Source: Montifringilla adamsi
Lineage: Eukaryota > Chordata > Aves > Passeriformes > Passeridae
Direction: 5' to 3'
Length of the DNA stretch: 64,000 nucleotides
Assembly (NCBI GenBank): GCA_017590115.1
Contig: JAGGNK010007060.1
Span: 101,025 to 165,024 of the forward strand
Shown here: positions 21,100 through 32,894 of the stretch, piece by piece
How the letters are laid out: each line of letters begins with the position of its first letter
Numbering within the stretch: the first letter of the stretch is position 1
Translations under genes and position numbers: made by a program
The notes under the pieces: generated by a model
The model's input: the letters and a program-made list of their open reading frames with translations, nothing else
The model's database searches: none
Told to the model about the DNA's origin: nothing

Positions 21100-21770
21100 G
21101 GGTGGGTTTGATGGCAGCTGTGAGGTGGATCAGGATGGAGGTGCAGGGATACCTGGGCTGGCTTTGGCTTCCAGATCGAAACCAAACTGGTTCTGCTCTC
21201 CTGGCTCGAGTGAAGCCCATGGAATTCCATGAGGAACTGGGAAGGAACAGCCCCTGGAGAGCCTGAACTGGAGCTACATTCCCATCAACACCCACTTTCG
21301 TGGAGTGTGGTGTTGGTAACCCACGTGTTCATGGAATTACAGATTATTCCTGAGAAGTGGATGGAGGAGTGAAGGATCTGTTTCCATAATTCCTCAGGAA
21401 AACAAGTGGCCTGATCCCCATGGGCAGGAGAATTCCACTACTTCCCTGACTCCTTAGCAGCATTCCTGTGCTTCCAGGCACGTTTTAAACAAGGCTGTTT
21501 AGAAGACAGAGGGATGAAGTCAAGGATTAAATCGCAGCCCTTCTTAGGTCTGAAAAAAATCCAGGACACTCCTGAGCCTTGTTCTGTTGGAAGCTTTTCC
21601 TGGTATCCTCATCTTGTTCCCACTGCCATGGGAAGGGAGCATTCCCTACACCAGGTTGCAAACCAGATGTAGGAACTCACAAATTTACGTATCTTAATCC
21701 CTTCTATTTTTAATTATTATTTTATTCTTATTAATAAGAGTTAGGGAGGAGAAATGGGTTGGAGTTCCAC
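21100..21770. other. Non-genic stretch
   Basis: Unique sequence, AT-rich towards 21.7 kb; nothing recognised. Confidence 0.5.
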
Positions 21771-21774
21771 CTCA

Positions 21775-21985
21775 GGCTGAGGACAGTTGTTTTTCCATGG
21801 AGCCCTGGAAGAGCTGCCCAGGGAGATGATGGATTCTCCCTCTCTGGAGCCATCCCAAACCCACCTGGATGTGTCCCTGTGTCACCTGCTCAGGATGACC
21901 TGCCTGGGCAGGGGGTTGGACTGGGTGATCTCCAGAGGACCCTTCCAACCCTGATCATTCTGGGATTCTGGGATGGTGTTACTGG
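21775..21985 (+). mobile_element. Older CR1 LINE 3' fragment
   Basis: GGGCAGGGGGTTGGACTGGG, TGATCTCCAGAGGACCCTTC, CAACCCTGATCATTCTGGGA: the tail type with a TCTCCAGAGG signature, distinct from the main group. Confidence 0.85.
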
Positions 21986-21989
21986 TGAG

Positions 21990-23080
21990 GTCCAGGCTGT
22001 GTTTGTGCCACAGGCAGGAACAGGAGGAACAAATCCTGCCAGAATTCTGGGATGGGCACCTGGCCACTGGGTACAACCTGTGCCAAGCTCAGAGTTTGGC
22101 AGAAATATCAAGTCAGGTCTAGAACTGCTGCATATTTTGGGTTTGCTGCACCCTGTAACTGACTATTAAAGGAGTGCTGGTTATTTTTCACTTGATAAGC
22201 CCAGAGAGGCTCATCCCCATTCCTGGGACTGTGATGGAGCCCTGGGATTGTGGTCCCAGTGGGTGCTGCACAGTCAGAGGGGATGCAAAGGCCAGGTCAG
22301 GACATTTGAATGACCCCAAAAACCAGGGCACCCACCCCACACGACCTCCAGCAGTGGCATCTTCTGAGCCCGACTGTCGGAGAAAATTCCATTTCCACTG
22401 CTGTTTATTTTGGCAGAAAAATCTCAGTTTGACTCACAACCATCCCAGGAGGTCACGGAGGCCAAAACTCATCCCAAGGCCACACAAAACCCCGAGTCTG
22501 GGGTTATGTGGGGCTTCCCACATGGTTAAAAACAAGGAGAGCTGATAATTTCCAACCCAAGGAAGGCAAACAAGGGTGTCAGCACAGGAGTTAAGAAATC
22601 CCTGCCCACAAAACCTGGGATGTGTTGCATGAGCACAGGAACATTCCTCGTTTCTCGTTTCCTCCCCCTGCCTTGACCTTGGGCCCATTTGCGATCCCGT
22701 TGCGCAAACGGGTCTTGCAACCCAGCTCCTGCTTCCAGCAGAAAATCCTGGCCTCTGGAGGGGCAGGCAGAGGCCAGCCCTACCCTGGCACCCAGCCTGG
22801 GCTCCTGGTGAGGGTCTGGTGGTACCCAGGAGACCTGGCACCCCTGGGAATGCTCTGGATCCTGCACTGAGCCTGCTCTGAGCCAAGCTGGCTTCCCAAT
22901 ACCCCTATCCAGGACCAGCTCCCTCAGGAAGGTTCTGGAAGCCAGGAGGAGTCCTCATGCTGGTTTGCTGGGCCACACGAGATCATCTCCCTCGCTGGGA
23001 TGGCTCCCAGGGTGAGGGGATGTGGGATTTGGGAGATAATCTGCACTCCAGAACTCTGGGTGTTCCCATGGTCAGGGAGG
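21990..23080. other. Non-genic stretch
   Basis: Unique sequence. A TTGCGCAA palindrome at about 22700 resembles a C/EBP site, but a single site carries little weight. No exon found. Confidence 0.5.
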
Positions 23081-23084
23081 GCAT

Positions 23085-23355
23085 GGAGTGATAGCACCAG
23101 GGAATGGTTGTAAGCTGAAGGAGGGCAGGGATGGGTGGGATCTGGGGAATGAGGAATTGTTCCCTGGCAGGGTGGGCAGGGGCTGGGATGGAATTCCCAG
23201 AGCAGCTGGGGCTGCCCCTGGATCCCTGGCAGTGCCCAAGGTCAGGTTGGACACTGGGGCTGGAGCAGCCTGGCACAGGGGAAGGTGTCCCTGCCATGGA
23301 ATGGGATCATCTTCAAGATCCCTCCTAACCCAAATCATTCCATGATTCTACGAAG
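23085..23355 (+). mobile_element. CR1 LINE, medium copy
   Basis: GCTGAAGGAGGGCAGGGATG, the common middle, and tail CCTAACCCAAATCATTCCAT followed by ATTCTACG. Confidence 0.9.
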
Positions 23356-23359
23356 AGCA

Positions 23360-25685
23360 GCAAATCCACAGAGATTTTCAGCAGCCTCCTCCCAGCTCTC
23401 TGAAACCCACTGGAACCTTCCTGCTGCCGTTCATCTGCATTTAGGGAGGCAGGGATGGCACAATTCCTGTGTCCTGCTGGGAAGTGCCGCTCACTTGGAG
23501 CTGGAGCCCTGCTCCGCACCGAGATCATTTCCTGAGCCGGAGCCTCCCCTGGGAGCTGGAGTGGATCCAGGAGAAGGTTATTCCGGGTAAGCTGCCTGAG
23601 GGATTTCAACAGATAATTCTGTGCATCTCTAGAACACTTCTGGCTGGAGAACAGTAATCTTTTAATTGGATTCCCTCCGGATAATTGCCCTGCTGGAGTT
23701 GCTCATGCCCAGCTCTCCAGAAACACGTCCTGGCGTCTCCATGGAAGGCTCCAGAAACAGCTCCAGGACAAAGCCAGGAAGTGTTGATTCACCTTGGAAT
23801 TTCTACAATACTCTGAGTGGGATGGCCTGGCTTATCCACTTATCCCACCAAAATAATGGAAATGCCTTTTGATCCTGCTTTTTTTTTTTTTGTTCCAGTG
23901 CCACATTTAAGAACCACGAGTTGAGTATTTCTTGCACTGCCTTTTACTGGCCTGAGGATGGAACAAAGATAAGGAATTACCATTTTCATCAAAATTCATG
24001 TTCATTCTGAAAATAAATCAGATTTTTCACAGTGTGTCTGCAGACCTTGGTGTGTGTAAATCTGGGATTGTGTGCAGCATCTGACTTGGGGGGGCAATCC
24101 TGTAGCTTGATTTTCAGGAATTTGCTGCTGTTCTAGTGGCAGAAAAAAACAGCACAAGGTTCCTAATGCAAATTGGTGATAATAGACACCAGATTTCAGC
24201 TAAAAGTCAGGATTTGGTCCCATAAACATCCAAGAGTCTGGAGTCAAGTGGGTGTTTATTTGTTTGCTCCAGTGACCTTCAGCTTGTTGTTCCTGTGAAG
24301 TTGGGAATCAGTGGATTTCACGGGACAGACTCCTGGTTTTGTATGTGTGTCTCCAGTGAGGTTATCCCAAAAAGATATTCCAAGGAAAAAGCCAGCACTC
24401 ACCTCTTCAGGCATATAATTCAGGAATTTTGTTTGCTGAGGAGACAGAGCTGACCTTCCTGACTGCAATTCCCTCAGATACAAATCCAGACCTGGATTCA
24501 AACTGCATCCCACTCATTCATCTGTGGAAGGTGCTGAGCTTCGGCTCTGGATGTTCCTCATGTTGATCCATTCCCATCTGAGCTGGGATTTCAGTGCTGT
24601 GCCATGAGTGCTGATCCCAAATGGAAAGGTTTCTCCAGGCAAACTGGTCCTCCTCCAGAACAACCCCAAACATCCAAATTCCAAATTGTGGGATGGTTTG
24701 GGTGGTTTGGCTGAAGACAAAGAGCCTTGAACAGGAGGGATCCCCATCTCTGAGGGTTGATTTTGCCAACCCAAACGCAGAATAATCAAATTCTGCATCA
24801 CTAAAATACAAACACAGATCCCACAGCTCAGGGCTCACCTGGAGTAATTTAATCCCAGAAGGGAAGTCTCAACCCTCTCATCAAACCCAGAATTTCTCTT
24901 AAAACTGATCCCTAAAACTTCATATTTTGTGCTTTATTCGGGTTCTAATTTTGCTAAATATTCCACATATTGCCGAGAATATCAGAATTAAAACCACAAG
25001 TGGTCAAGAGTGGCTTGGGAAGTGATGTATCACTTGTGTCCCCACTTCTCAGGAGCCCAAACCTGTGGGGAGGAGGTTTGTTCCCATTCCTTACTCCAAA
25101 GGCTCCGTCTCAGCCCGTGCCTGGCCGAGCACGGAGCCGTTTGTTTGACCTCCAGCTCTGCCTAAACATCTTGATAAACGAGAGGGAGCCTGATTAGATG
25201 GAAAAATATCTGGGGCACTTTTGCCAGGGAAGCAGGAGAGGATTTAATCTCATCCGGAGACACATTTTTCCATAAATCAGGACAGCAGGATGTCCCTTGG
25301 TTTTTCTCTTGGAGCACCCTGGAGGATGCAGGTTCCACCTCCAGTTGGAATCACTGCTCTTAATCCCATTTCCTATTGGGAGGGACAATTAAAGAAGAAA
25401 AATGTTTATCTTTCCCTTTGGATATCATTTCAGTAAAAAAAGTCCATGTCAACAGTCCATATGGGATCCTCCTGCTGCTTATATATGTAGATTTAAAAAA
25501 AAACTATAAACCAAAAAACTGTAAAACAAAAAAACTATAAAAAACAAACTATAAACTAAACAGGACATGAAGAAATGGCCAAATAGAAAGACCCCATAAA
25601 TTACAGGCATTTTGATTATTTGGCTGGTATGATGGATACATTCCTGTCTGGAATTCTCTGAGGTGTAACCAGGTGCTTTAACCTG
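23360..25685. other. Long unique stretch
   Basis: About 2.3 kb free of CR1, the longest repeat-poor interval in this part. Contains AT-rich segments and a short A-rich, G-poor run just after 25490. No exon recognised; regulatory content cannot be judged from one sequence. Confidence 0.5.
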
Positions 25686-25689
25686 TCCT

Positions 25690-25830
25690 TTGACAAGGGA
25701 CAGAGAATGGAATTAGATGGGATATTGGGAAGAAATTCCTCCCTGTGAGAGTGGGCAGGGGCTGGCACAGGGTGCTCAGAGCAGCTGTGGCTGCCCCTGG
25801 ATCCCTGGCAGTGCCCAAGGCCAGGATTCC
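25690..25830 (+). mobile_element. CR1 LINE fragment, 3' truncated
   Basis: GGGATATTGGGAAGAAATTC to GCAGTGCCCAAGGCCAGGAT; the tail is absent. Confidence 0.8.
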
Positions 25831-26067
25831 TGGTGACAGGACCACTATGGACTCCATAAGTTCAAAGGAAAACATGGATTTGCTGAGTCTATTCCAGGAA
25901 AGCAGAGGAAAATGTATATCTTCATGGTGTGTCATCCATATTTAAATCAGTGGGACTGAGGAACCAAAACACTTTTGGGAATTGGGGTGGTTTGTCCCAT
26001 GGGATTGAAACTCCCATAATGGGCAACAGAGCTGGGGAAAGGGCTGGAGAAGGAGTCAGAGGAGAAT

Positions 26068-26402
26068 TCCAAATCCCTGTTGCTGGCACAGCCCTCCCAG
26101 CCCAGGCAGTGCCAGCTGTGCCCCATGGCCACCTTGTCCCCAGCCCAGAGCACTCAGTGCCACCCCCAGGGGACACCTGCAGGGATGGGCACTGCAAAGC
26201 TCCCTGGGCAGCCCCTGCCAAGGCCTGAGCACCCTTGCCATGGGCAAATTCCTGCTGCTGGCCCAGCTGAGCCTGCCCTGGCCCAGCCTGAGGCCGTTCC
26301 CTCTGCTCCTGTCCCTGTTCCCTGGAGCAGAGCCCGACCCCCCCGGCTGTCCCCTCCTGGCAGGGACTTGTGCAGAGCCACAAGGGCCCCCTGAGCCTCC
26401 TT
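26068..26402 (-). mobile_element. CR1 LINE, VNTR-bearing group
   Basis: Starts at the group's 3' end (CCAAATCCCTGTTGCTGGCA) and runs to CACAAGGGCCCCCTGAGCCT. The inner 200-plus bases look almost identical to copies at 28.3, 33.1, 33.5, 40.5 and 46.1 kb. This copy stops before the VNTR. Confidence 0.92.
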
Positions 26403-26409
26403 TTGAAGG

Positions 26410-27205
26410 AGACAGAGAATTTCCCCTGGAAGGGCAGCTGGAGCTGGAGAAGCCTGCTGGGAATGCTGCAGGATGGAGGGAGCCCCTTGCACGGGGAACT
26501 CCCCCAGTTCAGTCGGTGCTGCCCAAGGGACCCTTGCACACCCTGGGGTTACACCAAAGGCAATCCCAGCTCCTGATTTACACCAGCTGGGATGCCCTTG
26601 GCCTCTGCTCTGAATCCAGCTGAGTGCAGAACCGGAATCAACATTTTCCTCCATTCAAACTGCTCAGCGCTGGAATTTGGCCACCAAAACCCGATCCCTG
26701 CTGCCCCTCTGAGCTGGCACCTTGGGTTCCTCACCTGCTCCTGCTCCCTGCCTGCCCCCAGCCAAGGAAAAGCAGGATTTTGTTTTTTCCTTTTGGCGTT
26801 TTCAAGAGCCACCACAGCGTGTCCCCAAAGAGCTGTGCTTCCATCCCTCCATCCCTGCTCCTTCCAGCAGGAACGTGTCCAACTGCGAGCTCATCTGCAT
26901 GGCCATAAATACACCCCCCTCCAGCGCTGCTCCAGCCACTTCCATGGGCAGAGCTGGCAGGAAAACGCTCCTGACCTTCACTTGTGCCCAATCCACCCGG
27001 CTCGGGTCTGGTGAGGAGAGGACGGGGCCGTAAAATAAAATAAAAAACCAAAACCCAACAAACCGAGCAGCAGAGAGAGCCCAACAGCGGGGAAAGGTCA
27101 CCATTCAAGGTCTGCTGCTCATGATTGAGGAATAACACCAGGAGCCGGCCTCATTTGCATAATGAGTTTCGTGCTGGGCTCTGACACGTCCCAAAAGTGA
27201 AACGG
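26410..27205. other. Unique stretch with an octamer palindrome
   Basis: No gene. At about 27152-27168 CTCATTTGCATAATGAG holds an ATTTGCAT octamer within a near-palindrome; the surrounding sequence is relatively CpG-rich for this window. Confidence 0.4.
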
Positions 27206-27207
27206 AG

Positions 27208-27315
27208 TAGGGTTAGGTTAGAAATTGAGGAGAAATTGTTCCCTGTGAGGGTGGGAAGGTGCTGGCACAGGGTGCCCAGAGCAGCTGTGGCTGTCCCTGC
27301 ATCCCTGGCAGTGCT
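27208..27315 (+). mobile_element. CR1 LINE fragment, 3' truncated
   Basis: GAAATTGTTCCCTGTGAGGG and GGTGCCCAGAGCAGCTGTGG, about 105 bases. Confidence 0.8.
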
Positions 27316-27512
27316 GCCTGCAGGGACATTTCATGGAGTGGAGCTGCAGGAGCTCTGGGATACAGGGAGGTCTCTGGCCAAACTGGAGGAAAGGCAAATT
27401 GGAGGGCAAAAGGGAAAAAAATGAAAGGATTCCTTCAAGATCAGAAGAGCAACCATTCGAGATGGGGAGAGAGACTGCTGCCTCAGCTGGGACAGGAAAA
27501 CTCTCCTGGAAG

Positions 27513-28273
27513 GGAGCTGGGAAGGGGCTGGAGAATTGCGGAGGGAGCTGGGAAGGGGCTGGAGAATTGCTGAGGGAGCTGGGAAGGGGCTGGAGAATTG
27601 CTGAGGGAGCTGGGAAGGGGCTGGAGAATTGCTGAGGGAGCTGGGAAGGGGCTGGAGAATTGCTGAGGGAGCTGGGAAGGGGCTGGAGAATTGCTGAGGG
27701 AGCTGGGAAGGGGCTGGAGAATTGCTGAGGGAGCTGGGAAGGGGCTGGAGAATTGCTGAGGGAGCTGGGAAGGGGCTGGAGAATTGCTGAGGGAGCTGGG
27801 AAGGGGCTGGAGAATTGCTGAGGGAGCTGGGAAGGGGCTGGAGAATTGCTGAGGGAGCTGGGAAGGGGCTGGAGAATTGCTGAGGGAGCTGGGAAGGGGC
27901 TGGAGAATTGCTGAGGGAGCTGGGAAGGGGCTGGAGAATTGCTGAGGGAGCTGGGAAGGGGCTGGAGAATTGCTGAGGGAGCTGGGAAGGGGCTGGAGAA
28001 TTGCTGAGGGAGCTGGGAAGGGGCTGGAGAATTGCTGAGGGAGCTGGGAAGGGGCTGGAGAATTGCTGAGGGAGCTGGGAAGGGGCTGGAGAATTGCTGA
28101 GGGAGCTGGGAAGGGGCTGGAGAATTGCTGAGGGAGCTGGGAAGGGGCTGGAGAATTGCTGAGGGAGCTGGGAAGGGGCTGGAGAATTGCTGAGGGAGCT
28201 GGGAAGGGGCTGGAGAATTGCTGAGGGAGCTGGGAAGGGGCTGGAGAATTGCTGAGGGAGCTGGGAAGGGGCT
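27513..28273 (+). repeat. 31-bp minisatellite, about 24-25 units, inside a CR1
   Basis: Very homogeneous head-to-tail units of GGGAGCTGGGAAGGGGCTGG + AGAATTGCTGA. The first unit has GCGGA in place of GCTGA; the rest look identical. The unit is part of normal CR1 sequence, where it occurs once or a few times in sister copies. No spacers separate units. The 462-residue minus frame over it is an artefact. Confidence 0.97.
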
Positions 28274-28630
28274 GAGCCTGGAGCACAGGAGGCTCAGGGG
28301 GCCCTTGTGGCTCTGCACAGCTCCTGCCAGGAGGGGACAGCCGGGGGGTCGGGCTCTGCTCCAGGGAACAGGGACAGGAGCAGAGGGAACGGCCTCAGGC
28401 TGGGCCAGGGCAGGTTCAGCTGGGCCAGCAGCAGGAATTTGCCCATGGCAAGGGTGCTCAGGCCTTGGCAGGGGCTGCCCAGGGAGCTTTGCAGTGCCCA
28501 TCCCTGCAGGTGTCCCCTGGGGGTGGCACTGAGTGCTCTGGGCTGGGGACAAGGTGGCCATGGGGCACAGCTGGCACTGCCTGGGCTGGGAGGGCTGTGC
28601 CAGCACCAGGGATTTGGGATTCTGTGATCT
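28274..28630 (+). mobile_element. CR1 LINE 3' part following the 31-bp array
   Basis: Continues directly from the array: CTGAGCCTGGAGCACAGGAG, CTTGTGGCTCTGCACAGCTC, and ends CACCAGGGATTTGGGATTCT + GTGATC. The array plus this part form one insertion. Confidence 0.92.
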
Positions 28631-28697
28631 GTGTGAGGGAGGCCATGGAATAAATGAGGTGTAGCCATCATGGCTGAGGTCAGAGGTACCTCCAGGG

Positions 28698-28753
28698 CAC
28701 AGATGTCACACAGATGTCACACAGATGTCACACAGATGTCACACAGATGTCAC
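28698..28753 (+). repeat. 11-bp tandem repeat, 5 units
   Basis: Five near-perfect copies of CACAGATGTCA. Confidence 0.95.
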
Positions 28754-28894
28754 TGCTGGGTGCTGAGCAGCAGCACTGAGATCCCTCCTGGCAGAAGGCC
28801 AGCTGTGGGCTCCAGCTACCAAATCCAGTGGGATTTTTTTCTTTCAGGTCACTCCACTGCCCTACAGATCTGCCTGTTCCTGTTTTGATCACTG

Positions 28895-29120
28895 TCCCCA
28901 CCAACCCCAGCCTGGGCATCCCTGGCAGCGCTGGCCAAAGGCTCCTGCAGCTCTGGCAGCCTCGGGGCCGTGCCCATTCCCTGGGCAGCCTGGGCAGTGC
29001 CAGCAGCCTCTGGGGAAGAACCTTTCCCTAAAATCCACCCTAAATCCCTCCTGGCCCAGCTCCAGCTGCTCTCTAGGTGCTGTTCCTGTCCCAGAGCAGA
29101 GATCAGAGCTGCCCCTCTGA
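28895..29120 (-). mobile_element. CR1 LINE fragment, second major group
   Basis: CCAGCCTGGGCATCCCTGGC, TCGGGGCCGTGCCCATTCCC and CTAAATCCCTCCTGGCCCAG. Sister copies lie at 30.3, 51.8 and 54.3 kb. Confidence 0.88.
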
Positions 29121-29761
29121 GGAGCTGCAGTGGGACCTTCAGAATCACAGAGCTCCTTGGCATGGAGCCAGCATGGAACTGAGGGCCCTGGGGCTGTTTC
29201 AACTCTAATATTTTTTTATTTTTGTCATTTTTGGGGAGGGGACCCCCTTTACTCCAGCCTCTGTTACCACAGAGCTGGGGAAGCAGAAAAGCAAATCCCC
29301 CTGATCCTGGAGCTGCTGCCATGAGCAGCTGGCAGAAGGATCTGAGCTGCAAGGGAAGGAAAAAGGGAAGGAAAAGGTCAGGCTAGCATGTGATGACCTC
29401 CCCAGCTCCCTCCCAGTGCCCTGACCCTTCTCCCTGGGCACAGCAATGTGAGTGACCCTGTGAGTGAGTGACCCTGGCTGCTGCCAGCGGTTCCAGATGT
29501 GCACGGACATGGGAGCTGACTTTCAGGAATGACTCCTTGCCAGCAGCTCCTCTGTGTGAGGCCAGTGCTGATTGCTGGGCCTTGACCACAGCATTGCACT
29601 TGTCAGCCACAAAGGGTTTTGGCCACACGAGCCTGGCTCTGCACTCGCTGACCTGCAGGACTGTCCTCACCTCTGTCCCTGCTCTCTCACCCCAAGGACA
29701 TTCCCACCCTGGCCTGTCCCTGCAGAGCAGCTGGGCCCCCAGGGCAGGGTGGAATTATATT

Positions 29762-30169
29762 TGTGGGGTGCCCAGATGAAGGGAGGAATGATGAATCTGA
29801 CTCCATGTTCTCAGAAGGCTAATTTATTATTTATGATACTATATTATATTAAAGAATACTAAACTAAACTGTACTAAAGAATACAGAAAGGATACTTACA
29901 GAATGCTAAAAGGATAATAATGAAAACTCATGACTCTCTCCAGAGTCCTGACACAGCTTGGCACTGGTTGGCCATTGAGTCAAAACAATTCACATGAAAC
30001 CAATGAAACAATCACCTGTGGGTAAACAATCTCCAACCACATTCCAAAGCAGCACAACACAGGAGAAGCAAATGAGATAAGAATTGTTTTCCTTTCTCTC
30101 TGAGGCTTCTCAGCTTCCCAGGAGAAAAATCCTGGGCAAAGGGATTTTCCAGAAGACATGAATGTGACA
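29762..30169 (-). mobile_element. Solo LTR of an endogenous retrovirus
   Basis: About 408 bases bounded by TG and CA on the plus strand, TG being at 29762 and CA ending at 30169. In minus orientation it reads TGTCACATTCATGTC at its start, then a region with several ATAATA/TTTAGTA runs and an AATAAA (RC of TTTATT near 29822), as expected for U3-R-U5. No internal gag/pol/env sequence is attached, so it is a recombined solo copy. A matching target-site duplication was not evident. The repeat looks like ones common in songbirds, from memory. Confidence 0.65.
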
Positions 30170-30204
30170 GGGTGGTGAGGACATGACCCACTTGGGGCGC
30201 TCAG

Positions 30205-30562
30205 ATGGAGGAGACTGAGAGGAGACCCACTGCAGCTACAACTTTCATGGGAGAGGAGAAGGAGGGACAATTCCAATCTCTGCTCCCTGGGACCTGACAG
30301 CACCCAGGGAACATCTGGAGCTGGGCCTGAAGGGATTTAGGTTGGATTTTAGGGAAAGGCTCTTCCCCAGAGGCTGCTGGCACTGCCCAGGCTGCCCAGG
30401 GAATGGGCACGGCCCCGAGGCTGCCAGAGCTCCAGGAGCCTTTGGCCAGCGCTGTCAGGGATGCCCAGGCTGGGGTTGGGCTCTGGGCAGGGCAGGGGTG
30501 GCACTGGGGGATCCCTGTGGGTCCCTTCAGCTCAGGACATTCCATGATTCTGTGATCTCTCC
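30205..30562 (+). mobile_element. CR1 LINE, second major group
   Basis: Plus-strand sister of 28.9 kb: GGGATTTAGGTTGGATTTTA, TTCCCCAGAGGCTGCTGGCA, tail GGACATTCCATGATTCTGTG. Confidence 0.9.
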
Positions 30563-30564
30563 CA

Positions 30565-31410
30565 GGCACTCAGAACACATTTGGCAGGAGCTCAGCATGG
30601 GGCTGAATTCCCCATGGTCATTTGTGGGGTCACAGGGCTGATAATCCCAGTGTGGGGCTGGTGTCTGGTGCCAACAGCAGGACAGCAAACACCTGGCAGG
30701 GGTGACAGGTGGGGACTTCCAGGAGGGACAGGGATTGTGGTGATCTGAGAGGCCCAGGTACAGCCAAACTTTCTGTGAGTGACAAATTTGGGGAGCACCG
30801 TGGGGTAAAACTCCTCCAGAGAGGGGGAGATGCTCTCCCAGTTCCTGGGCAGGGGGAGCAGGGAATAATCCATGCAGTGCATGGCTCTGCCGAGCTCCCT
30901 GGTGGCACTGCCACAGGGGACACGTGGCAAAACCAGCCCTGGAATGTGGTGTGGGGTCATGGGAAGGTCAGGCTGGAGGTGGCCTCCGGAGCTGCCGGTC
31001 TGGCCTCATGCTCCAGATGAGTCCAGACTGAGGGCAAGGCTTGAGCTGGACTGAAATGCTGCTGGGATTTGTGGGAGAATTGCCACACCTATGGAATTTC
31101 TTCCAGGGACAGAGATGGGGAGCTCTGTTCCCTCCCCAGGGCAGCTCCAGCTGCAGCACAGACAGACAGACAGACAGGGATCCTTGGGTTTGTTCATCCA
31201 CTGCTCCTGGAATTACTGCTGGAATGACCCACCCCACTGTGGGACTTCTCCCTGTCCAATGTCACCCATGGAGTGACAGCTTCCTGGGGAGCTACAACTT
31301 CTCAGCACTCCCACTGTTCAATCCTGGTCATTGCTGTCCATTCCTGGTGAGTTGCTAATTATTGTTCATTAATAAAGGTGACCTGGAAGTGCCTTCTCAG
31401 CAGTACAAGC
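30565..31410. other. Non-genic stretch
   Basis: Unique sequence with a short (CAGA)5-like run at about 31158-31178. No exon recognised. Confidence 0.5.
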
Positions 31411-31411
31411 A

Positions 31412-31540
31412 TGGAAGTGCTCCAGGCCAGGCTGGATGGGGCTGGAGCAGCCTGGGACAGTGGAAGGTGTCCCTGCCATGGAATGGGATGATCTTTAAGG
31501 TCCATCCCAACTCAAACCAGTCTGGGATTCCACGATTCCA
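31412..31540 (+). mobile_element. CR1 LINE 3' fragment
   Basis: CAGGCCAGGCTGGATGGGGC and tail CCAACTCAAACCAGTCTGGG. Confidence 0.85.
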
Positions 31541-31544
31541 TAGC

Positions 31545-32890
31545 AGGACAATTATTTTTCCAAGCAGGCTCCATGCAGAATTCCTCAGCTGCTATTCCAG
31601 CTCCAAGCCCTGCAGACCTCAGGGAGGTGTTTAAAGCAGGAAAAAGAAAAGCACAAGGAACACTCCAACACTTTTAATCCCACTCAGTTCTCCTGATTTA
31701 CCTGGACAAACAACTCCCTGACACACGAACTCATGAAACACCATTCCAACAGATGATCAGAAATTTAACTTCAGCTTTTCCAGCCCCTGGGGGATAACCC
31801 AGCTCCTGAGTTTGTGCTTACACAGAGAAAAGGGGCCAGGAATGAGTTGGGGTGACTCTTGCTTGGGCTGTTGGACACAAATTGTCCCCTGCAGACACAG
31901 GGATGAGTCCAGCAGCTCCGGCTGTGCTGTCAAATCCCAACCCTCAGCACATCTGCCCTTCTTAGAAATGGGGTTACACAGTTTTCCCCTAATCTGGAAC
32001 AACAAAAGTGGGGTTTTTCCACTCTCCCATAAAGTAAAAGCGACATCTTTGCTCCAACTTTCACTCACCCAAGCGAATTTCACCTCCAGGCAAACACCAC
32101 CCTTGGAAAACTCCATTTCCAAAGGTGAGTGTTTTGGAAAATCAGGAGAGTGTGAAAAATAGGGGCCAGAATGGAAACTATTCCTGCAGTGGAAGGCAAA
32201 GGATTGGATTCCCATCTTGGATTCCTTCTCCACCAGCCAAGGCTGTCACACACCAAGGGCAAACAAAGCCAACAATGAACTGACCAAAATTCAATGTTAT
32301 TCCACGGAGCATAGTTGAGGTGAGGGGAGTTATGTGGGATGGAAGCCGAGGTTAAGGGAACACAAAGGAGAAGGAATTTGGGCACTTTGGGGGATGTGTA
32401 GGGAATAGTTTTCCTTCGCATCTGGTGCAAATTGGAGATTGCCAGGCACAAAATCCATGCCCTGGGCCAAGCCAGTGGTTGGGCTTAAAAACAAGGCAAT
32501 TGTCTTCGAAAACTTAAATATTGTTTCTCTAGGATTTGTGGTTGTGTAGCCTCGAGATATTCCACAGGGAGTGCTGGGAGTGCCAGGGTGAGGTGAAATG
32601 ACCCTGCTGAGGCCAGGCTGGAAGGTTGCAGAGAAAGGCTCCAGGAGCTCTGAGCTGGGGTGCCTGAGGAGTCTCATGGAGGTGGCAATTCCTACAGAAG
32701 GTGTTGGTTGAGGAGGAGCGAGTTCTTCCCATCCCACCTTTCTGGCCTCTCTCCTTGTTCTCTGGCTGCTTGATTTTGGTTTTTTTTTAAACACTCTGAT
32801 TTCTTAGTTTGTCCTTTGCTGAGGAGGACAGGGAGGCTGCAGAAAGGCAGAGATCCCCAGGCAGTGGCAAAAGTGCTGCTTCATCCCAGA
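31545..32890. other. Non-genic stretch
   Basis: About 1.3 kb unique sequence. A 158-codon minus frame (31757-32233) has no recognisable family and no supporting splice or start context. Confidence 0.5.
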
Positions 32891-32894
32891 ATCC

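Noticed and set aside
20460..21230. 256-codon histidine/asparagine-rich repeat protein
   Set aside because: Arises from the 19-bp array; equally long frames exist in other phases and on the other strand.
27513..28273. CRISPR-like array
   Set aside because: Repeats are contiguous with no unique spacers, and the genome is a vertebrate's; it is a minisatellite.
27218..28606. 462-codon minus-strand open frame rich in SNSPAPSQLPQQF-like repeats
   Set aside because: It is the 31-bp minisatellite plus CR1 read in frame; the protein period is 31 residues simply because 93 is three units. No start context, family or splice support.
28900..29120. GC-rich blocks mistaken for exons
   Set aside because: The same blocks recur at 30.3, 51.8 and 54.3 kb in either orientation, so they are CR1 copies.
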